A stretch of 64,000 bases of DNA from NCBI RefSeq assembly GCF_030283145.1, contig NZ_JASNWE010000004.1, forward strand, positions 1,171,704-1,235,703. The letters are read 5' to 3'. Each line of letters begins with the position of its first letter. Position 1 is the stretch's first letter. Below are positions 1-7,963 of the stretch, one piece after another. The position numbers were made by a program, and so were the translations under genes. The DNA comes from Actinomadura xylanilytica. GTDB taxonomy: Bacteria > Actinomycetota > Actinomycetes > Streptosporangiales > Streptosporangiaceae. Under the pieces are notes generated by a model, which saw only the letters and a list, made by a program, of their open reading frames with translations, was not told where the DNA came from and made no database searches.

Positions 1-161
1 GGCATCCTCGCGCGCCCCGACGCCCCCCGCCCGCCCGCGCCGCCGTCATGCGCGGCGCGAACGGCCCCCTGGAAACGCGGACGAGCCGCCGCCCCCGCTG
101 CGCCGGCCCGGTGCGGGTCGGACGCGATGAAGCTGCGGGGAGCGACGGCTCGTACCGTGGA

Positions 162-680
162 TCAGCGCTTGCTGTACTGCGGCGCCTTACGGGCCTTCTT
201 GAGACCGGCCTTCTTGCGCTCCGGCACCCGGGCGTCGCGGGTGAGGAAGCCGGCCTTCTTCAGCGCCGGGCGGTGCTCGATGTTGGCGAACTGGAGCGCG
301 CGGGAGATGCCCAGGCGCAGCGCTCCGGCCTGGCCGGTGGTGCCGCCGCCGTTGACCCGCGCCAGCACGTCGAACTGACCCTCGAGGCTCAGCAGCACGA
401 ACGGCTCGTTCACGATCTGCTGGTGCACCTTGTTGGGGAAGTACTGGTCGAGCGTGCGGCCGTTGACGGTCCACTGGCCGGTGCCCGGGACGATCCGCAC
501 CCGCGCGATGGCCTGCTTGCGGCGGCCGGTGCCGGCGGAGGGGCCGGTCGCGATCGGCTGGCCGAGCAGGCCCGCCTCGGCGGCCTCGGGGCTCTCGGTG
601 GAGTACTCGGACGGCGCGTCCTCGTACGAGTCGAACTCGACGCCCTCGGCGGGCGTCTCGGTGCCGGTGGACTCGTCCAC
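162..680 (-). CDS. rpsI: 30S ribosomal protein S9
   Basis: Small-subunit protein of the 30S head whose C-terminal tail reaches the P-site tRNA. The product is 172 aa and ends in the basic S9 signature, with SKR as the last residues. The first 40 or so residues are an acidic Asp/Glu/Ser/Thr-rich extension before the conserved core, which starts near GRRKQAIARV; actinobacterial S9 proteins often carry such an extension. Translation starts at a GTG with AAGGAG four bases upstream. It lies 123 nt downstream of rplM and is almost certainly co-transcribed with it, the universal rplM-rpsI pair. No terminator is visible in the 161 bases remaining to the window edge. Confidence 0.97.
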   Translation of the reverse strand: MDESTGTETPAEGVEFDSYEDAPSEYSTESPEAAEAGLLGQPIATGPSAGTGRRKQAIARVRIVPGTGQWTVNGRTLDQYFPNKVHQQIVNEPFVLLSLEGQFDVLARVNGGGTTGQAGALRLGISRALQFANIEHRPALKKAGFLTRDARVPERKKAGLKKARKAPQYSKR

Positions 681-803
681 GGTTCTCCTTGGTCTTCTGG
701 CCAGGGCGGCTGGCCCGGTGGTGCCCGGGTGCCCCGGCGGCCTCTGCCGCGGCCGTGCGGGTTCGCGCGGCCGTCGCCCATCGCGCCCGAGGGCGCGGAC
801 GGG

Positions 804-1256
804 TTACTTCTTGATCTGGCTGATCTGGGTGATCTCGAACGGCACCGGCTGCTGGGACTGGTGCGGGTGCTCGGGACCGGCGTAGACCTTCACCTTGCCG
901 AACATCTTCCGGCCGAGGGAGGTCTTGGGCAGCATGCCCTTGATCGCCTTCTCGACGGCGCGCTCGGGGTTCTTGGCCAGCAGGTCGCCGTAGGCCACCG
1001 AACGGAGTCCGCCCGGGTAGCCCGAGTGCCGGTAGGCCCGCTTCTGCTCCAGCTTCTGCCCGGTCAGCGCCACCTTGTCGGCGTTCACGATGACGACGAA
1101 GTCACCGGTGTCCAGGTGCGGGGCGTAGATCGGCTTGTGCTTACCCCGCAGCAGCTGAGCGACCTGACTGGCGAGCCGACCAAGCACGACATCGGTCGCG
1201 TCGATGACATGCCACTGACGCTGTACGTCAGCGGGCTTAGGGGTGTACGTGCGCAC
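804..1256 (-). CDS. rplM: 50S ribosomal protein L13
   Basis: Early-assembling 23S rRNA-binding protein. The product is 150 aa, normal for actinobacterial L13, beginning VRTYTPKPADVQRQWHVID and containing the conserved HSGYPGG and GMLP motifs. The frame stays open far upstream, but the GTG at 1256 is chosen because GAAGG sits nine bases before it and because family members start at exactly this residue. It is the first gene of the rplM-rpsI operon. A promoter with a TTGACC -35 and a TATCCT -10 lies about 200 nt upstream (1458-1487), leaving a long untranslated leader. Confidence 0.97.
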   Translation of the reverse strand: MRTYTPKPADVQRQWHVIDATDVVLGRLASQVAQLLRGKHKPIYAPHLDTGDFVVIVNADKVALTGQKLEQKRAYRHSGYPGGLRSVAYGDLLAKNPERAVEKAIKGMLPKTSLGRKMFGKVKVYAGPEHPHQSQQPVPFEITQISQIKK

Positions 1257-1634
1257 GGGCGTTGGCCTTCGTTTCTTGTCGACTTCTCGGTGGGCATCCT
1301 GTTCGCGCCGATCAGAGACTGGATCCGACCTGACGCTCCGGGAGGCCGGGGCCCCGAACGTGATCACACATCGCGTGAAGATCGAGGGCACACCGACACG
1401 TGGTCGCAGCCTCCGCCGGCCCTTTCGGGCAGGGGTCACCGCATACAACAAACCCGTAGGATACCCAGCCGCGCAGGCACGGGTCAAAACGGATCGTCGT
1501 GACAGTCTCCCAGCCACTCTCCAGTATGCCCCATGCGGCCGGCCGCCGGGACCGCGAACCCGCCGTCCCCCCTCCGCACCGCCCCGGCCTCCAGATTGGA
1601 TCACCTGACCGCGGGATGGGACTTGGGTGCGCCT
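1257..1634. other. Intergenic region between rplM and the CAP protein gene
   Basis: This 378-nt divergent region carries the rplM promoter (1458-1487) and about 200 nt of rplM leader on the minus strand. No hairpin or known riboregulator is recognised in the leader. On the plus strand no convincing promoter is seen for the CAP protein. The exact boundary on that side depends on its uncertain start codon. Confidence 0.6.
1458..1487 (-). promoter_or_regulatory. Predicted sigma-70-type promoter of rplM-rpsI
   Basis: On the minus strand a TTGACC -35 hexamer (1482-1487) and a TATCCT -10 hexamer (1458-1463) are separated by 18 bases. This is an unusually good match to the housekeeping consensus for such GC-rich DNA, and it points at rplM. 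Confidence 0.7.
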
Positions 1635-2672
1635 ATGGGGATATGGTGCGGCCGACCGGTCCCCGCCGGCGTAGCGCCGGCCCCCACCCGGGAGCCCCCA
1701 CTGACTACTCCCCGCAGACCCGGCCCCCCGGCCGACCGTCTCGTCCACGGCACCGCCCCCCGCCAGTCCCACGCTTCTAGCGACGATCGCGCCTCCACCT
1801 CCGCCCCCGCCGCTACGCCCGGCCGACGGGGCACGTCCGCCGGCCGTCGCGGACGGCGCGGGGCTCCCCCGCAGCGGCGGACGGGCCCACGCTCGGCGAC
1901 CGTCGTGGCGGTCGCCATCGCCGGTTCCGCGCTGGCCTTGAGCACCGGCGTCGTGCTCGACCGGCTCGTCCTGCCCGATTCGCACTCGGGGTCGACCGCC
2001 GCGTCGGACTCTGCGGCCCACCCCGCCACGGCGACAACGTCCGGCGTGGGCGGCACGGGCAGCGGCGGAAACGGCGGCGCTACAGGAGCGGGCACTGGCA
2101 CCGGCACGGGCTCTGGAGCGGGAAACGGTGCGCAGCGCGGCCCTTCCAGTAGCCCGTCGCCCTCAACTCCCGAGACCACCCCGCCTCTCAAGACGGTTCA
2201 CGCCCCAGGCGGCGACGCCTCCGAGAAGCCCTCTCCCTCTCCGACTCCCTCCAAGAGCACCCCGCCGGCCGCTGGACTTCCGGTTCCCGGGTCGGCGGCG
2301 CCCGAGACGGCTGTGGCGCTGCTCACCAACAAGGAACGCGCCAAGGCCGGATGCAGCCCGCTGCGCATCGACCAGCGCCTGGTGACCGCCGCGCGGCGGC
2401 ACTCGGCCGACATGGCGGCGAAGGACTACTTCGACCACACCTCCCGCAACGGCGACAGCCCGTGGAAGCGGATGGGGGACGCCGGCTACTCCAGCCCCGG
2501 CGCGGAGAACATCGCCAAGGGCTACGGGACGGCCGCCGCCGTCGTCGAGGGCTGGATGAAGAGCCCCGGGCACCGCGCGAACATCCTCAACTGCAAGCTG
2601 CGCGCCATCGGCGTCGGCATGGCCAAGGGGTCCGGCGGCCCTTGGTGGACGCAGGACTTCGGCTGGAAATAG
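1635..2672 (+). CDS. CAP/SCP-domain protein with N-terminal membrane anchor
   Basis: Predicted extracytoplasmic CAP-superfamily (SCP/PR-1-like) protein. From the ATG at 1635 it is 345 aa. Residues 1-85 are Pro/Arg-rich, a hydrophobic segment near 88-110 (VVAVAIAGSALALSTGVV) is a likely signal-anchor, and 110-215 are Gly/Ser/Thr/Pro-rich linker. The CAP domain fills about 220-345 with family hallmarks: NKERAKAGCSPL, the HSADMA histidine, YFDHTSRNG, AENIA and GHRANILN. Bacterial CAP domains are usually secreted and of unknown activity; YkwD-like members are typical. The start is uncertain because no strong ribosome-binding site precedes 1635, an in-frame ATG lies at 1533, and no other ATG occurs before the anchor. 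The two membrane-protein genes that follow suggest a surface gene cluster. Confidence 0.8.
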   Translation: MGIWCGRPVPAGVAPAPTREPPLTTPRRPGPPADRLVHGTAPRQSHASSDDRASTSAPAATPGRRGTSAGRRGRRGAPPQRRTGPRSATVVAVAIAGSALALSTGVVLDRLVLPDSHSGSTAASDSAAHPATATTSGVGGTGSGGNGGATGAGTGTGTGSGAGNGAQRGPSSSPSPSTPETTPPLKTVHAPGGDASEKPSPSPTPSKSTPPAAGLPVPGSAAPETAVALLTNKERAKAGCSPLRIDQRLVTAARRHSADMAAKDYFDHTSRNGDSPWKRMGDAGYSSPGAENIAKGYGTAAAVVEGWMKSPGHRANILNCKLRAIGVGMAKGSGGPWWTQDFGWK

Positions 2673-2791
2673 GCCCTGCTCCCACGGTGCGGACGACCTT
2701 CGACAAACGCCCGGCGCCCGGTTCGCCCCCATGTCATGGTTGGTGTTCCGAAGGTCCAGAGCCCTGAACCAGGAACGGTAAGGTCCAAGCC

Positions 2792-4180
2792 ATGGGTTAT
2801 CCGGGCGATCAAGGCAAACCCGACGGCTGGCCTCCCGAGCAGCCGTCGCAAGCGCCGTACGGCCCCGGAGCGGAAAGGCCCGAAGCGGCACCGTACGGCA
2901 GTGACAATGACGAGACGGCCTTCGCCCCGCGCGGACAGGCCCCAGGTACGGCAGGACGGCCCGGCGCACACCGTCCGGGCTCGCAGGGGCCGGGCGGCGA
3001 CGCCTTCGGGTCCGGCGACGCCTTCGGCTCAGACGCCCTCGGCGGAGAGGTCTTCGGCGGCGCCGGTTCCGGCGCGAGCGGCGTGCCCCCGTCCTGGAAC
3101 GACGACCCCGCGGGCGCGACCCTGCAAGCGCCGGGCGGGTTCCCCCCGACCCCGTTCTCGAGCCCCGCGGGCCCTCCGGGTCCGCCCGGCGGGTCCGGTT
3201 CGTCCGGTGGCGCCGAGCCGGGCCGGGACGACGGCCTCTTCGGCGCGCCGTCAGGCGGCCACTTCGGCCCCCCGAACGACTTCGGCCCCCCGAACGACTT
3301 CGACCACCCGAACGGGCCGGCCGGCGGCCCCGGCGACCCCGGCGGCTACTTCCCGCAGGGCGGCTTCGGCGGCCCGGACGGCCCCGACGGGTTCGACGGG
3401 CCGGGCACGCCGCCCCTGCCGTCCGGCGGGCCGACGCCCCCGGAGCGGCGCCGCAACCTTCCCCTGATCATCGGCGGTGCCGTCGTGGCCGGGCTGGTGC
3501 TCATCGGCGGCGGCATCGGCCTGTCCTCCATGCTGAAGGACGACTCCAAGCCGAAGGCGTCGCCCTCCCCGGCCGCGGCCAAGCCGTCCCCCACGGCCCC
3601 GCCGAGCCCCACCGTCCCCCCGCTGGAGCCGGTGAAGCTCAAGAGCCGCACCACCGACCCCAAGCCGCTGACGCTCCGCGAGGTCTTCGGCAAGACCTCG
3701 TTCAAGTCCGGCGGGCAGAAGTACGTACGGACCGCGTGGAACGCCAAGCGCGGCTGCACGGGCACGGTCGGCGGCGTCAGGCTGACCAGCACCCTGAAGA
3801 AGGCCGGCTGCACGCAGACGCTCCGCGCCACCTACGCGCGCAGCGACGGCGCGCTCATCGGCACGGTCGGGGTGTTCAACCTCAAGACCGAGAACGCCGC
3901 CAAGGTGGCGGTGAAATCGGCCGGTGACCAGGACGCCTTCCTCCAGGCGCTGCCCGGCGTGGGCAGCACCAAGAAGATCGGCAAGGGCGAGGCCCTCGGC
4001 ACCGCCGAGGCGCGCGGCCACTACCTGGTGATGACCTGGGTGCAGCGCCCGGACGGCAAGAAGATCCCCACCAGCTACCACAAGAACGTGTCCGCCTTCG
4101 GCGCGCAGGTCGTCAAGAACAGCAACCTCAGCTTCGCGCTGGCGTTCAGGGAAACCGAAGGCAAACCCTTCCGAAATTGA
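2792..4180 (+). CDS. Single-pass membrane protein with Gly/Pro-rich N-terminus, paralogue of the next gene
   Basis: Unrecognised 462-aa protein. Residues 1-220 are Pro/Gly/Asp/Phe-rich low complexity, with short FGPPNDF repeats. A membrane segment lies near 221-243 (LIIGGAVVAGLVLIGGGIGL). A Pro/Ser linker leads to a compact C-terminal domain (about 285-462). This domain contains YVRTAW, then two cysteines in RGCTG and KAGCTQTLR, then a beta-rich stretch. The layout suggests a disordered cytoplasmic tail, one helix and an external domain. The gene just downstream encodes the same architecture and the same Cys-spaced domain, so the pair is a tandem duplication. AAGG lies nine bases before the ATG. 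No function is assigned. Confidence 0.8.
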   Translation: MGYPGDQGKPDGWPPEQPSQAPYGPGAERPEAAPYGSDNDETAFAPRGQAPGTAGRPGAHRPGSQGPGGDAFGSGDAFGSDALGGEVFGGAGSGASGVPPSWNDDPAGATLQAPGGFPPTPFSSPAGPPGPPGGSGSSGGAEPGRDDGLFGAPSGGHFGPPNDFGPPNDFDHPNGPAGGPGDPGGYFPQGGFGGPDGPDGFDGPGTPPLPSGGPTPPERRRNLPLIIGGAVVAGLVLIGGGIGLSSMLKDDSKPKASPSPAAAKPSPTAPPSPTVPPLEPVKLKSRTTDPKPLTLREVFGKTSFKSGGQKYVRTAWNAKRGCTGTVGGVRLTSTLKKAGCTQTLRATYARSDGALIGTVGVFNLKTENAAKVAVKSAGDQDAFLQALPGVGSTKKIGKGEALGTAEARGHYLVMTWVQRPDGKKIPTSYHKNVSAFGAQVVKNSNLSFALAFRETEGKPFRN

Positions 4181-4190
4181 ACTGTGTGAA

Positions 4191-4196
4191 TACTCT
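4191..4196 (+). promoter_or_regulatory. Possible -10 element for a leaderless transcript
   Basis: TACTCT ends eight bases before the ATG at 4205, and no Shine-Dalgarno sequence precedes that ATG. This is the geometry expected when transcription begins at or next to the start codon. A -35 match is not clear, so the call is tentative. Confidence 0.35.
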
Positions 4197-4204
4197 GTCT
4201 GCTT

Positions 4205-6004
4205 ATGTCTGGACCTAGAGAGACCCGGGAGTCCGCCGAGGAGGCGGGGACGGCATCCGTCCCCGCCCCCGCGGCGCCGCCCAGTTTCGGCAGCGCGGGT
4301 CCCCCGGCCGGCGAGACCGGCACCCCCGCCCCGGCCGATGCGGCCTCCATCGATACAGCTCCCGCCGCGACCGGCACCGCCGAAGAGGCGCAGCCCACGG
4401 TCTCCGGCGCCCTCCGGCTCCCGCCGTTCGGCCTTCAGACCCCCTGGTGGGCGGCGGACTCCGGGACCGACACGGCTCCCCCCACCGATCTCCCTCCGCC
4501 ACCACCCGCCGACCCTGAACCGGAGGTTCGGCCGGAACCGGCGCTCGAACTGCCCCCCGACCCCCACCCCGACCTCGGCCCTGAGCCCGGGTCCGGGCCG
4601 GTGCAGCCGCACGTCCAGCCGCCCGGCACGCTCGTGGCGGGCCTCGGGGCCCCCAACGTCGACAGCCGCGGGGCCGTCCCGGCCAAGCCGATCGTTCACC
4701 GTCCCGGCCCGAAGATCGCCGACACCGACCCGGACGGCATCCCGGTCACCGTCGCTCCCGTCCCGCAGCAGCGGCCTCCGGCGGCGCCGAAGCCGGAGAC
4801 GGCGGCCAAGCCCGTCCTGGCGAAGCCCGCCCCCGCAGACCCCGCCCCGGCGAAGGCCGTCCCCGCGCAGGTCACCCCGGTGCAGGTCACTCCGGTGCAG
4901 GTCACTCCGGCGCAGGTCAACCCAGCGCAGGTCACCCCGGTGCAGACCGCGCAGACGGCCCCCGCGAAGGCGGCTTCCACGGGACGGGCCAAGTCCAGCA
5001 CCGCGTCGGGGCCCGTCCTCATCCCGGATGCGATCCTCCCGCCGGGCGTCTCCCCGCCCGCCGACGGCAGCGCGCCCATCGCGACGGAGGCGACCGCGCC
5101 GCCGCAGACGGGCCAGGCCGGAGACGCGGGCGAAGCGACGGTCGTCACCCCGACCTACCACTCCGAAGGCGGGATCCCGCTCGACGACTCCTCACCCGCC
5201 TCCACCACCGCGGGCCAAGGCGTCTTCACCGGGACCGGGACCGGGACCGGTACGCCGGCAGGCCCGGCCAAGGGCGGATCGAAGTCCGGTGGCGACGGCT
5301 GGCGCAAGCCCGGAGTGATCGGCGGCGGCGCGGTCGCGATCGTCGCGGCGGCCGTGGCGGTCTTCCTGATCGCCGGCTCCGGCTCCGGAGACCCGGCGCC
5401 GTCCAAGGACGCCGCGGGCTCGGCGCCCGCCCAGTCGTCCGCGCCGGCGCCCGCTCCCACGCTGCCGCCCCCGCCCGCCAAGCCCGTCGACATCGGCAAC
5501 GAGCAGACCGACACCAAGCCGCTCGCGCTCGCCGAGGCCTACCCCACCGGCACCATCGACCTGGGCGGACGGACCTACGTCCGCGACCGCTCCTCGGTCA
5601 ACCACCGCTGCTCGCTCGCCGCGCGCGGCGAGATGGCGCAGGCGCTCATCAGGGAGGGGTGTCGCAGCGTCGTGCGGGTCACCTTCCTCGGCAAGAAGAA
5701 GGCGCTGGCGGTCACGTCCGGCATCGTGTCCATGCCCGACCGCGCCGCCGCGCTCAAGGTGAACCGGGCCGGAGACCCCGGCAAGTACGAGTGGTTCCGC
5801 GGCATGGCCGGCCAGAACTCCCAGAAGATCGACCAGGCGGGCGGCTACGCGTCCAGCACCGTCCGCGGCCGGTACATCGCCTACGCGTACGCGACGTACG
5901 CCGACGGCAAGCGTCCCGCTCCGGGCGACACCCTGCTCAAGGACATCGCGCAGCAGTTCCTGGACTACAGCCTCCGGCCGATCGAGGCCCGCGCCCGAGG
6001 CTGA
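4205..6004 (+). CDS. Single-pass membrane protein with Pro/Ala-rich N-terminus, paralogue of the previous gene
   Basis: Unrecognised 599-aa protein. The first 365 residues are Pro/Ala/Thr-rich and contain a run of QVTP-type pentapeptide repeats near residues 220-245. A membrane helix lies at about 370-392 (GGGAVAIVAAAVAVFLIAG), followed by a Pro/Ala linker and a C-terminal domain of about 170 residues. That domain matches the preceding product in pattern: KPLALAEAYP, YVRDRS, a Cys in HRCSL and a second in REGCRSVVRVTF, then RGRYIAYAYATYADGK. The two conserved cysteines may form a disulfide outside the membrane. There is no Shine-Dalgarno sequence, and a -10-like TACTCT nine bases upstream suggests leaderless initiation. 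It converges on truA. Confidence 0.8.
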   Translation: MSGPRETRESAEEAGTASVPAPAAPPSFGSAGPPAGETGTPAPADAASIDTAPAATGTAEEAQPTVSGALRLPPFGLQTPWWAADSGTDTAPPTDLPPPPPADPEPEVRPEPALELPPDPHPDLGPEPGSGPVQPHVQPPGTLVAGLGAPNVDSRGAVPAKPIVHRPGPKIADTDPDGIPVTVAPVPQQRPPAAPKPETAAKPVLAKPAPADPAPAKAVPAQVTPVQVTPVQVTPAQVNPAQVTPVQTAQTAPAKAASTGRAKSSTASGPVLIPDAILPPGVSPPADGSAPIATEATAPPQTGQAGDAGEATVVTPTYHSEGGIPLDDSSPASTTAGQGVFTGTGTGTGTPAGPAKGGSKSGGDGWRKPGVIGGGAVAIVAAAVAVFLIAGSGSGDPAPSKDAAGSAPAQSSAPAPAPTLPPPPAKPVDIGNEQTDTKPLALAEAYPTGTIDLGGRTYVRDRSSVNHRCSLAARGEMAQALIREGCRSVVRVTFLGKKKALAVTSGIVSMPDRAAALKVNRAGDPGKYEWFRGMAGQNSQKIDQAGGYASSTVRGRYIAYAYATYADGKRPAPGDTLLKDIAQQFLDYSLRPIEARARG

Positions 6005-6022
6005 CCCATCGCCCCGCGCGCC

Positions 6023-6059
6023 CGTGGCGTGTCCCCGGCCATCCGGCGGACACGCCACG
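6023..6059. terminator. Bidirectional hairpin between convergent genes
   Basis: A perfect 12-bp stem (CGTGGCGTGTCC paired with GGACACGCCACG, 13-base loop) sits between the stop of the membrane protein gene and the stop of truA. There is no T-run on either side, as is common for actinobacterial terminators. Confidence 0.6.
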
Positions 6060-6106
6060 CGCCACGGGCGCCCGTTCCACGCCCGTGCCGCGCCCGCCGC
6101 CGACGC

Positions 6107-7066
6107 TCAGGCGGAAGGGCCGCCCAGCGGTTCGGTGCCAGGCCCGAGGCCGACGCCGAAGCCGTGGCCGAGGCCATGACCGGACGAGGCGGTCCCCGGC
6201 GTGGCGGTGACCGCACCCGGACCGCCCGGCGCCGCCGTCGCGGTGGCGTTGAGCGTGCGGACCCTGCGGGTCTGCTGGGCGCGCTGCGCCAGGTCCTCGT
6301 CGTCCGGGTAGCGGATCTCCTCCAGCGACAGCCCGTGCGCGGGCGCCACGTTCACGCCCGAGTCGCGGACGCGGGCCGCCAGCACCTCGGACGGCCACTC
6401 GATCGCGCGGCGCCCGTCCCCGACCATCAGCAGCGCGCCGACCAGCGCCCGCACCATCGAGTGGCAGAACGCGTCGGCCTCGACCGTCGCGACGGCGATG
6501 TGCGGGGCCTCGCGGGTCCACTCGTACCGCTGGAGCTCGCGGATCGTGGTCGCGCCCTCCCGCTTGCGGCAGAACGCGGCGAAGTCGTGCTCGCCCACCA
6601 GCAGCGCGGTGGCCTCGTTCATCCGCTCCAGGTTGATCGGACGGGGATGGACGAGCACGTCGTGCCGGCGCAGCGGCTCCACCCCGACCGGGTTGTCGCA
6701 CACCCGGTAGACGTACCGGCGGCACAGCGCCGAGAAACGCGCGTCGAACCCCTCGGGCGCCACCGACACCCGCCACACCCGCACGTCCGGGGGCAGCATG
6801 CCCGCCAGCCGGCGCGGCATGGTGCCGTTGACCGTGGAGTACGCGGCGACCGGCAGCACCACGTGCGCGACCTGGCCGCGGGCGTGCACCCCGGCGTCGG
6901 TCCGTCCCGCGACGGTGAGCACGGGCCCCGGGTCGAGCCGCAGCAGCCGGGCGAGGGCGTCCTCGATCACGCCCTGCACGGTCCGCTGGCCCGGCTGCCG
7001 GGCCCAGCCCGCGAAGTCGGACCCGTCGTAGCCGATGTCGAGCCGGAGCCGCACCAGCGCGGTCAT
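6107..7066 (-). CDS. truA: tRNA pseudouridine(38-40) synthase TruA
   Basis: Isomerises uridines 38-40 of the tRNA anticodon stem to pseudouridine. The product is 319 aa from the ATG at 7066, chosen because GGAGAGGG lies eight bases upstream and the conserved core begins at once (LRLDIGYDGSDFAGWARQPG). The catalytic Asp is in GRTDAGVHA, and VRALVGALL and other TruA blocks follow. The last 45 or so residues (Thr/Ala/Gly-rich, ending LGPGTEPLGGPSA) exceed the usual C-terminus. It follows rplQ, its standard position at the end of the alpha operon, but a hairpin at 7290-7320 and a 297-nt gap separate the two. Confidence 0.95.
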   Translation of the reverse strand: MTALVRLRLDIGYDGSDFAGWARQPGQRTVQGVIEDALARLLRLDPGPVLTVAGRTDAGVHARGQVAHVVLPVAAYSTVNGTMPRRLAGMLPPDVRVWRVSVAPEGFDARFSALCRRYVYRVCDNPVGVEPLRRHDVLVHPRPINLERMNEATALLVGEHDFAAFCRKREGATTIRELQRYEWTREAPHIAVATVEADAFCHSMVRALVGALLMVGDGRRAIEWPSEVLAARVRDSGVNVAPAHGLSLEEIRYPDDEDLAQRAQQTRRVRTLNATATAAPGGPGAVTATPGTASSGHGLGHGFGVGLGPGTEPLGGPSA

Positions 7067-7289
7067 GTCCGCACCCTCTCCGGCGCGTCCCCCAGCGGAA
7101 CGCCCCGTTCGGGCACGCCCCTCCGCGTCACGCCCGCCGGTTCCCCGAAGGGAGGTGTCCTCGTCCAAAACCGCTGCCTGTCCATCCTGCCCGACGCGCG
7201 TTCTCCATCATCGGGCACAGTCTCGACACGCTCCCCTGTGAATCGTCGCCCCCCTGACCTGACCATGAGATCAAGTCTGGCAAAGATCA

Positions 7290-7320
7290 GGCCCGCCGTC
7301 CCGTAGCGGAACGGCGGGCC
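7290..7320 (-). terminator. Hairpin downstream of rplQ
   Basis: GGCCCGCCGT pairs with ACGGCGGGCC across an 11-base loop, 44 bases beyond the rplQ stop. The stem is strong but has no T-tract. It probably terminates or attenuates transcription between rplQ and truA. Confidence 0.55.
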
Positions 7321-7363
7321 CTCACGAAAATCGAGCGGAACGCTCTCAGAAGAGGCGTGACCC

Positions 7364-7876
7364 CTACTTGTCGTCGTCCGCGCCCTTGGCCTCGGTGGCC
7401 TCGGCGGCGTCGCCGGTGACGGCGGCGGCCTCGTCGGTCGCCGGAACCTCGGTCTCGGCCGTGGTCGCCGCGGTGGCGGTGTCCTCGGCCGCCGGGGCGG
7501 TTCCGGTGGCGGCGGCCATCTGCTCCTGGACCAGCTCGATCACGGCCATCGGGGCGTTGTCGCCCTTGCGCGGCCCGATCTTGGTGATCCGGGTGTAGCC
7601 GCCGGGACGGGTCTCGAAGCGCGGCGCGATCTCGGTGAAGAGCCCGTGCACGACGCCCTTGTCCCGGATCACCTTGGCCACCTGGCGACGGTTGTGCAGG
7701 TCGCCCTTCTTGGCCTTGGTGATCAGCTTCTCCGCCAGCGGACGCACCCGCCGGGCCTTGGCCTCGGTGGTGGTGATCTTGCCGTGCTCGAACAGCGCCG
7801 TGGCCAGGTTGGCCAGGATCAGGCGCTGGTGCGCGGCGCTGCCGCCGAGGCGGGCACCCTTGGTGGGCTGAGGCAT
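7364..7876 (-). CDS. rplQ: 50S ribosomal protein L17
   Basis: Large-subunit protein near the exit tunnel. The product is 170 aa starting MPQPTKGARLGGSAAHQRL, with the conserved LFEHGKITTTEAKARRVRPLAEKLITKAKKGD block and TRITKIGPRKGDNAPMA. The core of about 120 residues is followed by an Ala/Thr/Glu/Asp-rich acidic tail typical of actinobacteria. It is the last ribosomal gene of the cluster, 87 nt after rpoA. Confidence 0.97.
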   Translation of the reverse strand: MPQPTKGARLGGSAAHQRLILANLATALFEHGKITTTEAKARRVRPLAEKLITKAKKGDLHNRRQVAKVIRDKGVVHGLFTEIAPRFETRPGGYTRITKIGPRKGDNAPMAVIELVQEQMAAATGTAPAAEDTATAATTAETEVPATDEAAAVTGDAAEATEAKGADDDK

Positions 7877-7963
7877 GGTGCTTCCTTCCTGCGCCGGCCG
7901 TGTCAGGTACCGGCGTCAGCCGAATCCCCGTGACCGGACGGCCCGGTCACGGGGAGAGATGAT

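Noticed and set aside
1..161. A gene upstream of the rpsI stop
   Set aside because: Short open frames exist on both strands, but none shows a start signal or recognisable product. glmM is the usual next gene and would lie outside the window.
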